NCBI RefSeq assembly: GCF_027891095.1
Contig: NZ_JAQIIO010000001.1
Span: forward strand, 474,501 to 538,500
Direction of reading: 5' to 3'
Source: Aliiroseovarius salicola
GTDB taxonomy: Bacteria; Pseudomonadota; Alphaproteobacteria; Rhodobacterales; Rhodobacteraceae
DNA length: 64,000 nucleotides
The translations under genes were made by a program, and so were the position numbers. The notes below the pieces were generated by a model. The model had not been told where the DNA came from. It did no database searches and saw nothing but the letters and a program-made list of their open reading frames with translations. How positions within the stretch are numbered: position 1 is the stretch's first letter; every line of letters begins with the position of its first letter. Positions 55,210 to 64,000 of the stretch are shown piece by piece.

Positions 55210-55816
55210 GATTTATCGCTCCGATTTTCAGTATGACGGCGTCAGAATTGGTCATGCTGGGGATTTTATCAACCTCAAATCGCCAGTTTTCCCGAGCTTC
55301 ATCAATCTCTTCCTGAAACCGCGCACCTTTTAGAAAAAGGCAGGCCCCGTTATCCGCCAGATGCCGTTGTGAAAAGTTCAGAAGATCTTTCAAAGGGGCA
55401 AGCGCCCGGGCTGAAAACACATCGGCGTTTTGCTCTGGCGCTTTTTCAATACGATCTGAAATGACATCTGCGGTCACATCGGTCTCTCGAAGGACCGTTC
55501 TTAAAAAGGTGGCCTTTCGAATGTCGCTTTCAATGCAGGTTACTTTGAGCTCTGGCATAGCGTCTTTGGCCATAATTGCCACAACCACCCCTGGAAACCC
55601 ACCGCCAGTACCAACATCACACCAGGATTTGGCCAGTTCGGGACGCGCCAAGAAGACCTGTGCGGAATCAAGCATATGTCGATGCCAGAGGTCATCCAGC
55701 GTTGAAGGTGCAACGAGATTGATCGCCGGATTCCACTTTTTCAGCAGTTCAGCATAGATTTTCAATCGCTCTAATGTTTCACGTGAAACATCAAGCTCTG
55801 CTGGAAAACCGATCAT
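55202..55816 (-). CDS. rsmG: 16S rRNA (guanine527-N7)-methyltransferase RsmG
   Basis: Modifies G527 of 16S rRNA; its loss gives low-level streptomycin resistance. The 204-residue protein has the SAM site WCDVGTGGGFPGVVVAI and downstream VFSARALAPLKDLL. I chose ATG 55816 (MIGFPAELDVSRETL); a TTG two codons earlier is possible. Its codons for DVSRET are written by a perfect parS palindrome. It lies directly after mnmG. Confidence 0.95.
   Translation of the reverse strand: MIGFPAELDVSRETLERLKIYAELLKKWNPAINLVAPSTLDDLWHRHMLDSAQVFLARPELAKSWCDVGTGGGFPGVVVAIMAKDAMPELKVTCIESDIRKATFLRTVLRETDVTADVISDRIEKAPEQNADVFSARALAPLKDLLNFSQRHLADNGACLFLKGARFQEEIDEARENWRFEVDKIPSMTNSDAVILKIGAINRA
55775..55790. promoter_or_regulatory. 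parS site inside rsmG
   Basis: TGTTTCACGTGAAACA, a perfect 16-base palindrome matching the bacterial parS consensus, lies within codons 9-15 of rsmG. It is about 1.4 kb from parB and 5.1 kb from the proposed origin. Confidence 0.92.
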
Positions 55817-55823
55817 GTGCAAT

Positions 55824-57701
55824 TTACGCCCGTTTTTTTCGTTTGTTTTTACGAATCTTAGCCAACAATAGCGTGAGCGCCGCTGGTGTTATACCTTCAA
55901 CCCGCGCTGCTTGAGCAAGATTGCGAGGACGCGCCGCCGAAAGCTTGGCCGCAAGCTCGTTTGAAAGCCCGTCTAAGCCAGCAAACTCAAACCCTTCAGG
56001 AATCTCCTGCGCCTCATCTCTTTTTAGCGCCTCAACATCCCGCGATTGTCGTTCGATATAATTCGAATAAAGCGCATCTTTTTCGATCTGCGACCGCACG
56101 GCAGGATCAACTTTCCCAAAATCAGCATCAAGAGCGAGGAGCTCTGAAAAACCTACATCGGGGAATGACAGCAATTCAAAGCCAGACCTTTTGGTCCCAT
56201 CCCTACGCACATTCAGACCAACAGACTCAAGATCTTGTGGTGTAAGCAGATGAGACTGCAATATCGTCTTGGCCTCAGCCAATTTCTCTACCTTGTCCTC
56301 AAATGCTCTTTTTCTTTTATCTGAGACGCAACCGATCGCAACTCCCATCGGAGTCAGCCTTTGATCTGCATTGTCAGCCCGCAATGACAAGCGGAATTCA
56401 GCGCGCGAGGTAAACATCCGGTAAGGCTCGGTCACACCACGGGTGATCAAATCATCAATCATCACCCCGATATATGAATTCGACCGTGAGAAAATGATAG
56501 GCTCAAGCCCCTTCGATTTTGCCGCCGCGTTCAGACCGGCAACAACGCCTTGCGCCGCAGCCTCTTCATATCCTGTTGTTCCGTTGATCTGCCCCGCCAA
56601 GTAAAGGCCGGGCACATCTCTTAGCTGAAGCGTCTCTGTCAAAGCGCGCGGGTCGACATAGTCATATTCAATCGCGTATCCGGGCTGCAAAATAACCGCG
56701 TCTTCCAGCCCATAGATGGAATGCACGTAATCCAGCTGCACTTCTTCAGGCAACGAAGTGCTGATCCCGTTCGGGTAAACCGTATGATCCTGCAACCCTT
56801 CAGGCTCCAAAAAGATCTGATGAGAGGTTTTGTCTGCAAATCTGACAATTTTATCCTCGATCGAGGGGCAATAACGGGGGCCAACCCCATCAATATGCCC
56901 ACCATACATCGCAGATCGATCCAGGTTGCTGCGGATGATCTCATGGGTTTTCTCATTTGTATGAGTGATTCCACATGAGATTTGCCGTGCAAACGGGGCC
57001 GAATTCATAAACGAGAACATCGACGGATCTTCGTCTGCTGGTTGATGATCCAGCAGGTCCCACTTGATGCTACGCCCATCTAACCGAGGTGGAGTTCCAG
57101 TTTTCAATCGGCCTAGCGGCAATCCGAATTGATCAATTCGTTCCGCCAACTTGACCGAGGGGCGATCCCCCATCCGACCGCCTTGCTTTTGCACATCACC
57201 AATATGGATGATTCCGCGAAGAAAGGTTCCGGTTGTCAGGATAACCGAACCAGCCTTAATCTCGGCACCATCCGACAGGACAACTCCAGTGACTCGGCGA
57301 CCATCCATCATAAGATCAGCGGCTTCACCTTCAATCACGGTCAGGTTCTGGGTTTTCCCAATCTCCGCCTGCATCTCCCTGGCATAGATCTGGCGATCTG
57401 CCTGTGTACGCGGGCCTTGCACAGCGGGCCCTTTGCGACGGTTTAACAGACGGAATTGAATACCAGCCTTATCCGCAACGCGCCCCATCAACCCGTCCAG
57501 CGCATCGATTTCGCGCACGAGGTGCCCTTTTCCCAAGCCACCGATCGCCGGGTTACAGGACATTACGCCGAGATCTTCGCGACGAAGCGTAATCAGCGCG
57601 GTCTTAACGCCCATACGCGCCGCTGCATGCGCTGCATCGGCACCGGCATGGCCGCCCCCTACGACGACAACATCAAAATCTGAATGTTTCACGTGAAACA
57701 C
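55824..57701 (-). CDS. mnmG: tRNA uridine 5-carboxymethylaminomethyl modification enzyme MnmG
   Basis: FAD protein that with MnmE installs the cmnm5 group on wobble uridine. The dinucleotide-binding site is [21 protein letters not shown], followed by [39 protein letters not shown] and the family C-terminus. I prefer the GTG at 57701 ([10 protein letters not shown]) since this family member usually begins FHVKHSDFD in the group; an in-frame TTG at 57722, touching the mnmE stop, is the alternative. The GTG lies at a parS palindrome. Confidence 0.94.
   Translation of the reverse strand: MFHVKHSDFDVVVVGGGHAGADAAHAAARMGVKTALITLRREDLGVMSCNPAIGGLGKGHLVREIDALDGLMGRVADKAGIQFRLLNRRKGPAVQGPRTQADRQIYAREMQAEIGKTQNLTVIEGEAADLMMDGRRVTGVVLSDGAEIKAGSVILTTGTFLRGIIHIGDVQKQGGRMGDRPSVKLAERIDQFGLPLGRLKTGTPPRLDGRSIKWDLLDHQPADEDPSMFSFMNSAPFARQISCGITHTNEKTHEIIRSNLDRSAMYGGHIDGVGPRYCPSIEDKIVRFADKTSHQIFLEPEGLQDHTVYPNGISTSLPEEVQLDYVHSIYGLEDAVILQPGYAIEYDYVDPRALTETLQLRDVPGLYLAGQINGTTGYEEAAAQGVVAGLNAAAKSKGLEPIIFSRSNSYIGVMIDDLITRGVTEPYRMFTSRAEFRLSLRADNADQRLTPMGVAIGCVSDKRKRAFEDKVEKLAEAKTILQSHLLTPQDLESVGLNVRRDGTKRSGFELLSFPDVGFSELLALDADFGKVDPAVRSQIEKDALYSNYIERQSRDVEALKRDEAQEIPEGFEFAGLDGLSNELAAKLSAARPRNLAQAARVEGITPAALTLLLAKIRKNKRKKRA
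57685..57700. promoter_or_regulatory. parS site at the 5' end of mnmG
   Basis: TGTTTCACGTGAAACA again, identical to the copy at 55775, encoding part of VFHVKH at the N-terminus of MnmG. It is about 3.2 kb from the proposed origin. Confidence 0.92.
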
Positions 57702-57722
57702 TCCTTCCGTGACTTCAGGCAA

Positions 57723-59012
57723 TCATTTACCCAGACAGAAACTCGAAAAGATCTCATCGAGGATCATTTCCACATCTACGCGGCCAACCAGACTGTCCAA
57801 CGCGCGGACAGCCCCCCGCAACTCTTCTGCTGCGAGTTCAGCGCGGTATTGGCCAAACTCTACTTCGATTCGAGCACGCTCCAAAGCATCAAAAGCACGC
57901 TGCATTTCGTGGCGGTGCCGTTCGCGTGTAGCAATCCCAACTGACTGAACCCGATTCTCCAGAACGGAGGTAATGCGAGAAATCAGCTCATCAACCCCCT
58001 GCCCGGTTTTTCCGGAAATACAGAACCCCTCTCCGCCCGAAATATCAGCCTTACCATAAGCGATGACATCCTCGGGTTCCGGTGAAATCCGCAATTCGGT
58101 ATTGGCATTTTCCATGAGGAAGATCCGCAGATCCGCACGCGCAGCACGCGCCCGCGCGCGATCAATACCGATTACTTCGACCTGATCGTCACTGTCGCGA
58201 ATGCCAGCTGTATCCAAAAGCGTCACCGGAAGCCCCGCCAGATCCATTCGTACCTCGATCACGTCTCGGGTGGTCCCCGCCACCTCTGACGTAATTGCGG
58301 CATCACGACCTGCCAATACATTCAGCAATGTGGATTTCCCAGCATTTGGCGGCCCGATGATGGCAATTTCAAAACCGTCGCGAATACGCTCTGCAATTCT
58401 TGTGCCCGCTACTTCGCGGCCAAGGCTTTCCATTACAGATCCCATCAGCGCATCCACTTCCGGGGATACGTCCTCTGGAACCTCTTCATCTGCGAAATCA
58501 ATGGTCGCTTCGAGCAGCGCTGCTGCGCGGATCAAATCCCTCCGCCACCCTTCCGCAATTTCCCCCAACGCACCGGAAAGCACGTTCAGAGCTTGTTTTC
58601 TCTGCGCTTCTGTTTCGGCATCCAAAAGATCAGCGAGGCCCTCGACCTGTGCCAGGTCCATCCGTTCATTTTCAAGAGCGCGGCGGGTGAACTCGCCGGG
58701 GTCCGCCATGCGCAGATCTTCGATCTTGCCAAGCTCTTCGAGAACAGCACGAACGACGGCGGTTGATCCGTGCAGCTGAAGCTCAACAACCTCCTCGCCG
58801 GTGAAACTGGCATCAGCCTCAAAGGTCAGAACCAACGCCTCATCCAGATAGGTTCCATCCAGAGCTGACAGGCGGCGCAAACCGGCACGACGCGGTGCGG
58901 GAAGCGATCCGGAAAGCGCGCGCGCCGCCAAAAACGCCTGTGGCCCGGAAATCCGGACCACAGCCACGCCCGCCTTACCGCGAGCGGATGCCAATGCAAA
59001 AATGGTATCCAT
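57723..59012 (-). CDS. mnmE: tRNA modification GTPase MnmE
   Basis: GTPase partner of MnmG. The folate-binding N-terminal domain ([20 protein letters not shown]) is followed by a helical domain with the embedded G domain: G1 [13 protein letters not shown]3 DTAGIRDS; the C-terminal catalytic CLGK is present (CxGK). I chose ATG 59012, as a further nine-codon upstream TTG extension is unlike the family. Length 429 residues is normal. It lies 27 bases after rho. Confidence 0.96.
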   Translation of the reverse strand: MDTIFALASARGKAGVAVVRISGPQAFLAARALSGSLPAPRRAGLRRLSALDGTYLDEALVLTFEADASFTGEEVVELQLHGSTAVVRAVLEELGKIEDLRMADPGEFTRRALENERMDLAQVEGLADLLDAETEAQRKQALNVLSGALGEIAEGWRRDLIRAAALLEATIDFADEEVPEDVSPEVDALMGSVMESLGREVAGTRIAERIRDGFEIAIIGPPNAGKSTLLNVLAGRDAAITSEVAGTTRDVIEVRMDLAGLPVTLLDTAGIRDSDDQVEVIGIDRARARAARADLRIFLMENANTELRISPEPEDVIAYGKADISGGEGFCISGKTGQGVDELISRITSVLENRVQSVGIATRERHRHEMQRAFDALERARIEVEFGQYRAELAAEELRGAVRALDSLVGRVDVEMILDEIFSSFCLGK

Positions 59013-59039
59013 ATCTAAACCATTGTTAATTAACAATAA

Positions 59040-60311
<1,272 letters not shown>

Positions 60312-60445
60312 GGGAATACCCTTGGGATGCGCGCTAGGCGGCTTGTGAAACGAATTGTGCAGTCTTGAAGATGCATTGGCCGGACGGCCTGCTTATTCGC
60401 CAAATAAGCGGCCTTGCCGTTTGAGTCAAGAAATACAGAGAGAGT

Positions 60446-60895
60446 TCAGAACTTGAAGACCACCGAAAAGACGATCACCAGCATCAAAAGCGTCGGAACT
60501 TCGTTCATCATACGATAGTGGCGCCCGGTGATCGTATTACTACCCGAGACAAACTCTTTGCGTCGCGCTGCCAGCCACATGTGAAACCATGTCATTGCAA
60601 TCACGGATGCGCCCTTGGTCCAAGGCCAGATCATATCCCAACCGACCACACCGGGCGTCAGAACAAGGCACAGGCCGAATATCCAGGTCGAGATCATCGC
60701 CGGGTTCATGATCGCTTTCAGAAGCCGTCGTTCCATGGTCTGAAACAGATCATCGGTTTCATTGCCAGATCCGACCACCTCTACGTGATACACGTAAAGA
60801 CGTGGTAAATAGAAAAGCCCGGCCATCCACGCGATGACTGACACAATGTGAAGCGATTTGGTCCAGAAATACCAATCTGACAGAATGTCACCCAT
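60446..60895 (-). CDS. hemJ: Protoporphyrinogen oxidase HemJ
   Basis: Membrane enzyme oxidising protoporphyrinogen IX in the heme pathway of most alphaproteobacteria (UPF0093). About 149 residues with four membrane helices. The conserved His is in FWTKSLHIVSVIAWMAGLFYLPRLYVYH and later essential residues in ERRLLKAIMNPAM and TWFHMWLA. I chose ATG 60895 (MGDILSDWYFW); six codons earlier is a weaker start. It is the last leftward gene before the proposed origin. Confidence 0.9.
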   Translation of the reverse strand: MGDILSDWYFWTKSLHIVSVIAWMAGLFYLPRLYVYHVEVVGSGNETDDLFQTMERRLLKAIMNPAMISTWIFGLCLVLTPGVVGWDMIWPWTKGASVIAMTWFHMWLAARRKEFVSGSNTITGRHYRMMNEVPTLLMLVIVFSVVFKF

Positions 60896-60913
60896 TCTAT
60901 GCCTGCCTTTCAA

Positions 60914-61291
60914 CTCAGCCCGATCTACCCTTCTTAAAATAATATATATTTAAAAGAAAAGATGATGATTTTGTAGGGCCTGTGGATAATGGGGATTATC
61001 GATTTGTCCGGCCAGTTTTGCACAGGGGGATAGAATTGCTCTTTGATCGGGGACAAGTTTCAGCTTGCCAAATTTTCATAGCAGATTCGCAGGTGAAGGC
61101 TTGGGGATAAGTGTGAGGAAAAAAGGCGTCGTGCCGGGTTTGAAAATTGCCCCGTGGAAAACTTCTCTACAGTGGAAGAGATGAGGATTTTCACGTAGGA
61201 AGTGGCGAACTATCCTCAGGCGTGGATTGGGACGCGATTTCCCCACGAAGCGAACACCGGAACAAACAGAGATTTTCCACAGGGTTATCCT
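60914..61291. other. Candidate chromosomal replication origin (oriC)
   Basis: A 378-base gap without a gene. It begins with an AT-rich block (about 60930-60972) and holds a perfect DnaA box TGTGGATAA (60981-60989; TTATCCACA on the minus strand). Near matches are TTTTGCACA (61016), TGGGGATAA (61102), TTTTCCACA (61273) and TTATCCTAT (61285). All genes to the left run leftward and all to the right rightward, and parAB with two parS sites lie within 8 kb. The flank maf-aroE-coaE-dnaQ is also beside Cori in Caulobacter. Start of replication is inferred. Confidence 0.65.
60981..60989 (-). promoter_or_regulatory. Perfect DnaA box
   Basis: TTATCCACA on the minus strand, identical to the high-affinity DnaA box, just beside the AT-rich block of the proposed origin. 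Confidence 0.7.
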
Positions 61292-61891
61292 ATGGCCACC
61301 AAACTTATCCTAGCGTCAGGCTCGGAAATTCGCGCGGAGCTTCTGCGCAATGCCGGGTTAGACTTCGACATCATTCCCGCACGAATAGATGAAGATATGA
61401 TTAAAATGTCTTTGAAAGCGGAAGGGGCACATTCGCGCGATCTGGCGGATGCGCTGGCGGAATTCAAAGCGCGTAAAATCAGCGAAAAGCACCGTGATGC
61501 GCTGGTATTGGGCTGTGATCAGGTTGCGGATCTGGGCGGAGAAGTTCTTTCAAAGCCAGCTTCACCGGTGGAAGCGATATCGCAACTCACTGATATGTCG
61601 GGGAAAACTCATCGACTCCTGTCGGCTGCGGTCCTCTATCAGGAAGGAAAGCCTCTGTGGCGTCACGTGGGTCTGGTGCGGATGAAGATGCGCGATCTCA
61701 GCGCGGATTATATTCGGGATTATGTAGATCGGAACTGGGATAGCATCCGCCATTCCGTCGGCGCCTATAAACTCGAAGAAGAGGGTGTGCGGCTTTTTTC
61801 CAAAGTTGAAGGCGATTATTTCAACGTGCTGGGTTTGCCTCTGACTGAACTCCTGTCATATCTGATCGAACGAGGAGAGTTGGACATATGA
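61292..61891 (+). CDS. maf: Maf-family nucleotide pyrophosphatase
   Basis: Hydrolase of non-canonical or modified nucleoside triphosphates; some Maf proteins also delay septum formation. The 199-residue protein has the N-terminal loop LILASGSEIRAELLRNAG, IDEDMIK, LGCDQVADLGGEVLSKP and the DxxGAYxLE-type end in SVGAYKLEEEG. I chose ATG 61292, preceded by a cacaggg stretch; an in-frame start at 61202 would run through the origin-like region. Its stop overlaps aroE by four bases. Confidence 0.93.
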   Translation: MATKLILASGSEIRAELLRNAGLDFDIIPARIDEDMIKMSLKAEGAHSRDLADALAEFKARKISEKHRDALVLGCDQVADLGGEVLSKPASPVEAISQLTDMSGKTHRLLSAAVLYQEGKPLWRHVGLVRMKMRDLSADYIRDYVDRNWDSIRHSVGAYKLEEEGVRLFSKVEGDYFNVLGLPLTELLSYLIERGELDI

Positions 61892-62724
61892 GCGAAAACC
61901 GCATCCCCCTGGCCGGCGTTATTGGCGATCCGATTGAACATTCCCTGTCACCGCGTTTGCACGGCTATTGGCTGAAAACCATGGGTCTGCCCGGGCATTA
62001 TATTCCGATGCGGGTGGTGGCAAATGATCTGGAAGAGGTCATCCGCACCTTACCCAAGGCCGGTTTTGTTGGCTGCAATGTCACCATTCCCCATAAAGAA
62101 CGCGTGCTTCAGCTTGCAGATCTTGTGACAGATCGCGCCGCGCTGATGGGGGCCGCGAACACGCTGATTTTCCGTAAGGACGGAAAGATCCATGCAGATA
62201 ACACAGATGGTTATGGGTTCATTGAAAATCTTCGTCAGGGCACTGAAGGTTGGGATCCAAAAGCAGGTCCCGCTGCGGTTCTTGGTGCGGGCGGGGCTTC
62301 TCGTGCGGTGATCGCGGCCCTGTTGGAAGTTGGCGTGCCCGAGATATTTCTTGCAAACCGAACACGTACTCGCGCCGAGGCTTTGCGGATCGAGTTTGGA
62401 ACGCGCATCACCGTCGTGGATTGGGTACAGGCCGGGAACATCATTGATGAAGCCGTGACTGTTGTGAACACCACGTCGCTTGGCATGGTCGGTAATCCCG
62501 AGCTTCGTGTCCCGCTGGATGGTTTGAAACCGGGGCAGGTCGTGACAGACATTGTCTATGCCCCGCTCAAAACACCTCTGCTTGAAGCCGCTGAACAGGC
62601 GGGTTGCCAGATTGTCGACGGGCTTGGAATGTTGTTGCATCAGGCGGTTCCCGGATTTGAACGCTGGTTTGGTCAACGTCCTGAAGTGACCGAAGAGCTT
62701 CGCAATGCGGTGCTTGGACAATGA
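61888..62724 (+). CDS. aroE: Shikimate dehydrogenase
   Basis: NADPH-dependent reduction of 3-dehydroshikimate in aromatic amino-acid synthesis. The 278-residue protein has the substrate site PIEHSLSPRLHG, the catalytic Lys in NVTIPHKE, Asp in NTDGYGFIENL, and the NADP loop LGAGGASRAVIAAL with NRTRTRAE binding the 2'-phosphate. It overlaps maf and coaE by four bases each. Confidence 0.96.
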   Translation: MSENRIPLAGVIGDPIEHSLSPRLHGYWLKTMGLPGHYIPMRVVANDLEEVIRTLPKAGFVGCNVTIPHKERVLQLADLVTDRAALMGAANTLIFRKDGKIHADNTDGYGFIENLRQGTEGWDPKAGPAAVLGAGGASRAVIAALLEVGVPEIFLANRTRTRAEALRIEFGTRITVVDWVQAGNIIDEAVTVVNTTSLGMVGNPELRVPLDGLKPGQVVTDIVYAPLKTPLLEAAEQAGCQIVDGLGMLLHQAVPGFERWFGQRPEVTEELRNAVLGQ

Positions 62725-63317
62725 GCGATCCGTTCATCATCGGGCTGACCGGCTCGATCGGAATGGGAAAATCCACCACGGCGAAGATGTTTCATGCCCG
62801 TGGTGTGCCGATCTGGGATGCAGATGCGGCCGTGCATCGGATTTATGCGCCCGGCGGTTTCGCGGTGGAACCGATCCGGGCAATTTGTCCTGAAGCGATT
62901 ATCGATGGTGGTGTGGATCGCGACGCCCTGAAAGCCTGGATGGGGCGCGAACCCTCTGCCCTCAAGCAACTCGAACAGATCGTGCACCCACTTGTGGCCG
63001 AAGACCGCGCCCGGTTTCTGAAAGAAACTGAGGCGGATATCGTGCTTCTCGATATGCCGCTTCTGTTTGAAATTGGCGCACATGAACATGTGGATCTGGT
63101 TGTTGTGGTCTCCGCCAGCGCCGAATTACAGCGCGCGCGGGTGTTGGAGCGTGGCACCATGAGCGAAGCACAATTCGAGACTATTCTGGCCAAACAAGTG
63201 CCGGATGCAGAGAAACGTGCCCGTGCTGATGTGATTATTCCGACCGAATCCATTGCCGGGGCCGAGACCGCTGTCGATGAGGTGATTGCTCATATTCGGG
63301 AGAAGCTGAATGCGTGA
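62721..63317 (+). CDS. coaE: Dephospho-CoA kinase
   Basis: Last step of coenzyme A synthesis. The 198-residue P-loop kinase has [28 protein letters not shown] (catalytic Asp) and [13 protein letters not shown], with a lid region [17 protein letters not shown]. It overlaps aroE by four bases and dnaQ by eight, forming one operon. Confidence 0.96.
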   Translation: MSDPFIIGLTGSIGMGKSTTAKMFHARGVPIWDADAAVHRIYAPGGFAVEPIRAICPEAIIDGGVDRDALKAWMGREPSALKQLEQIVHPLVAEDRARFLKETEADIVLLDMPLLFEIGAHEHVDLVVVVSASAELQRARVLERGTMSEAQFETILAKQVPDAEKRARADVIIPTESIAGAETAVDEVIAHIREKLNA

Positions 63318-64000
63318 GATTGTACTTGATACGGAAACCACGGGGTTTGATCCGCAATCTGGCGACCGGATTGTGGAAATTGGCTGTCTGGAGCTGTTTA
63401 ATCACATGCCCACCGGGCGCACCTATCACCAATACGTCAACCCGGAACGCGGCATGCCGGAAGAGGCGTTTGGTGTGCACGGGATCGGACCGGATCTTTT
63501 GCCCAGCCCGCGTGCTGCGGAATCCGGCGAAGTTCTGTTGAAAGACAAACCGGTTTTCAAAGAGGTCGGCGAGGCCTTTGTCGATTTCATTGGTGATGCG
63601 CGGCTTGTCATTCACAATGCGGCCTTCGACATGAAATTTCTCAACGCCGAACTGAAATGGATGGGGCTGGTTGAACTGCCGTGGGAGCGGGCCTTGGATA
63701 CGCTTGCCATTGCGCGCAAAAAGTTCCCGGGTGCGCCGGCATCACTGGATGCGCTTTGTCGTCGGTTTGGCATCGACAATTCAAACCGCACCCTGCACGG
63801 CGCGCTTTTAGACAGTGAAATTCTGGCTGAGGTCTATCTGGAGCTGATTGGCGGGCGACAGCCGGATCTGGTCCTGGCAGGCGGTCCTACATCAACTGGA
63901 GATGGCGCGGTATCGGATGATTGGCGCCCTACGGCGCGGCCGACTCCGCTTGCGTCACGGATTTCCGGGGAAGAAGCCGCCGCCCATGCTGATTTCATCG
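63310..64000 (+). CDS. dnaQ: DNA polymerase III epsilon subunit, 3' end outside window
   Basis: Proofreading 3'-5' exonuclease of the replicase. At least 230 codons are present and no stop is reached. Exonuclease motifs are visible: Exo[16 protein letters not shown], Exo[17 protein letters not shown], and Exo[17 protein letters not shown] (with the DnaQ-type His). The rest is Pro- and Gly-rich, leading to the clamp/alpha-binding tail. The ATG lies eight bases before the coaE stop. Confidence 0.96.
   Translation, partial: MREIVLDTETTGFDPQSGDRIVEIGCLELFNHMPTGRTYHQYVNPERGMPEEAFGVHGIGPDLLPSPRAAESGEVLLKDKPVFKEVGEAFVDFIGDARLVIHNAAFDMKFLNAELKWMGLVELPWERALDTLAIARKKFPGAPASLDALCRRFGIDNSNRTLHGALLDSEILAEVYLELIGGRQPDLVLAGGPTSTGDGAVSDDWRPTARPTPLASRISGEEAAAHADFI

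Noticed and set aside
60386-60413. Hairpin between hemJ and rho as a terminator
   Set aside because: The stem (GCTTATT / AATAAGC with GGCC ends) is good but no T run follows on the minus strand; it may be a leader structure, not called as a terminator.
60932-60955. CtrA box in the proposed origin
   Set aside because: Two TTAA words occur in the AT-rich block but about 12 bases apart, not 7.

Overview
The window reads as chromosome of an alphaproteobacterium of the Rhodobacteraceae, most likely the marine Roseobacter group. The indications are the RegB / SenC-RegA redox locus in its Rhodobacter arrangement, alphaproteobacterial AddAB, a kinase-less DivL-like PAS protein beside tsaE, CtrA-type sites (TTAA-N7-TTAA), a norCBQDEF cluster with Dnr-type boxes, a monomeric NADP isocitrate dehydrogenase, and parAB-rsmG-mnmG-mnmE-rho beside maf-aroE-coaE-dnaQ. 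It is dense, ordinary core genome: I see no rRNA, tRNA, CRISPR array, transposase or prophage.

Layout. 0-3.4 kb: the 3' part of an HD hydrolase, a LysR regulator, a small lipoprotein and a GT61 glycosyltransferase. 3.4-6.2 kb: regA and senC (minus) divergent from regB (plus). 6.3-16.9 kb: a DivL-like PAS protein preceded by a perfect CtrA box, then the tightly overlapping run tsaE-amgK-murU-addB-addA-trxA (tRNA modification, wall-sugar recycling, recombination repair, thiol redox). 17.0-23.8 kb: nitric oxide respiration or detoxification, with norCBQDEF on the minus strand, a Crp/Fnr regulator of Dnr type, and two small uncharacterised membrane proteins behind an Fnr/Dnr-type box. 23.9-25.8 kb: two L,D-transpeptidases and a CAP-domain lipoprotein. 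25.9-29.8 kb: the overlapping minus-strand operon hslO-NUDIX-cca-RNA methyltransferase. 29.9-31.7 kb: a response-regulator/PP2C phosphatase and an Hpt protein, divergent around a second CtrA-type box.

31.7-45.4 kb is metabolism: ilvA, argG, ribokinase, an NAD-type isocitrate dehydrogenase homologue directly followed by the monomeric NADP enzyme, a ClpP-like membrane protein, a glutathionyl-hydroquinone reductase, maeB and galE. 45.5-53.5 kb is maintenance: mutS, a TPM-domain protein with added zinc ribbons, grpE-hrcA, then rph-rdgB-hemW.

53.5-64 kb is the replication-origin neighbourhood. parB, parA, rsmG, mnmG, mnmE, rho and hemJ all run leftward, while maf, aroE, coaE and dnaQ run rightward. 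Between them lies a 0.4 kb gap with an AT-rich block and a cluster of DnaA-box-like sequences, which I propose as the chromosomal oriC. Two perfect 16-bp parS palindromes sit inside the coding sequences of rsmG and mnmG. The most interesting threads are this oriC/parS region, the two CtrA boxes in front of signalling genes (divL-like and PP2C/Hpt), and the two unstudied small proteins of the NO cluster.
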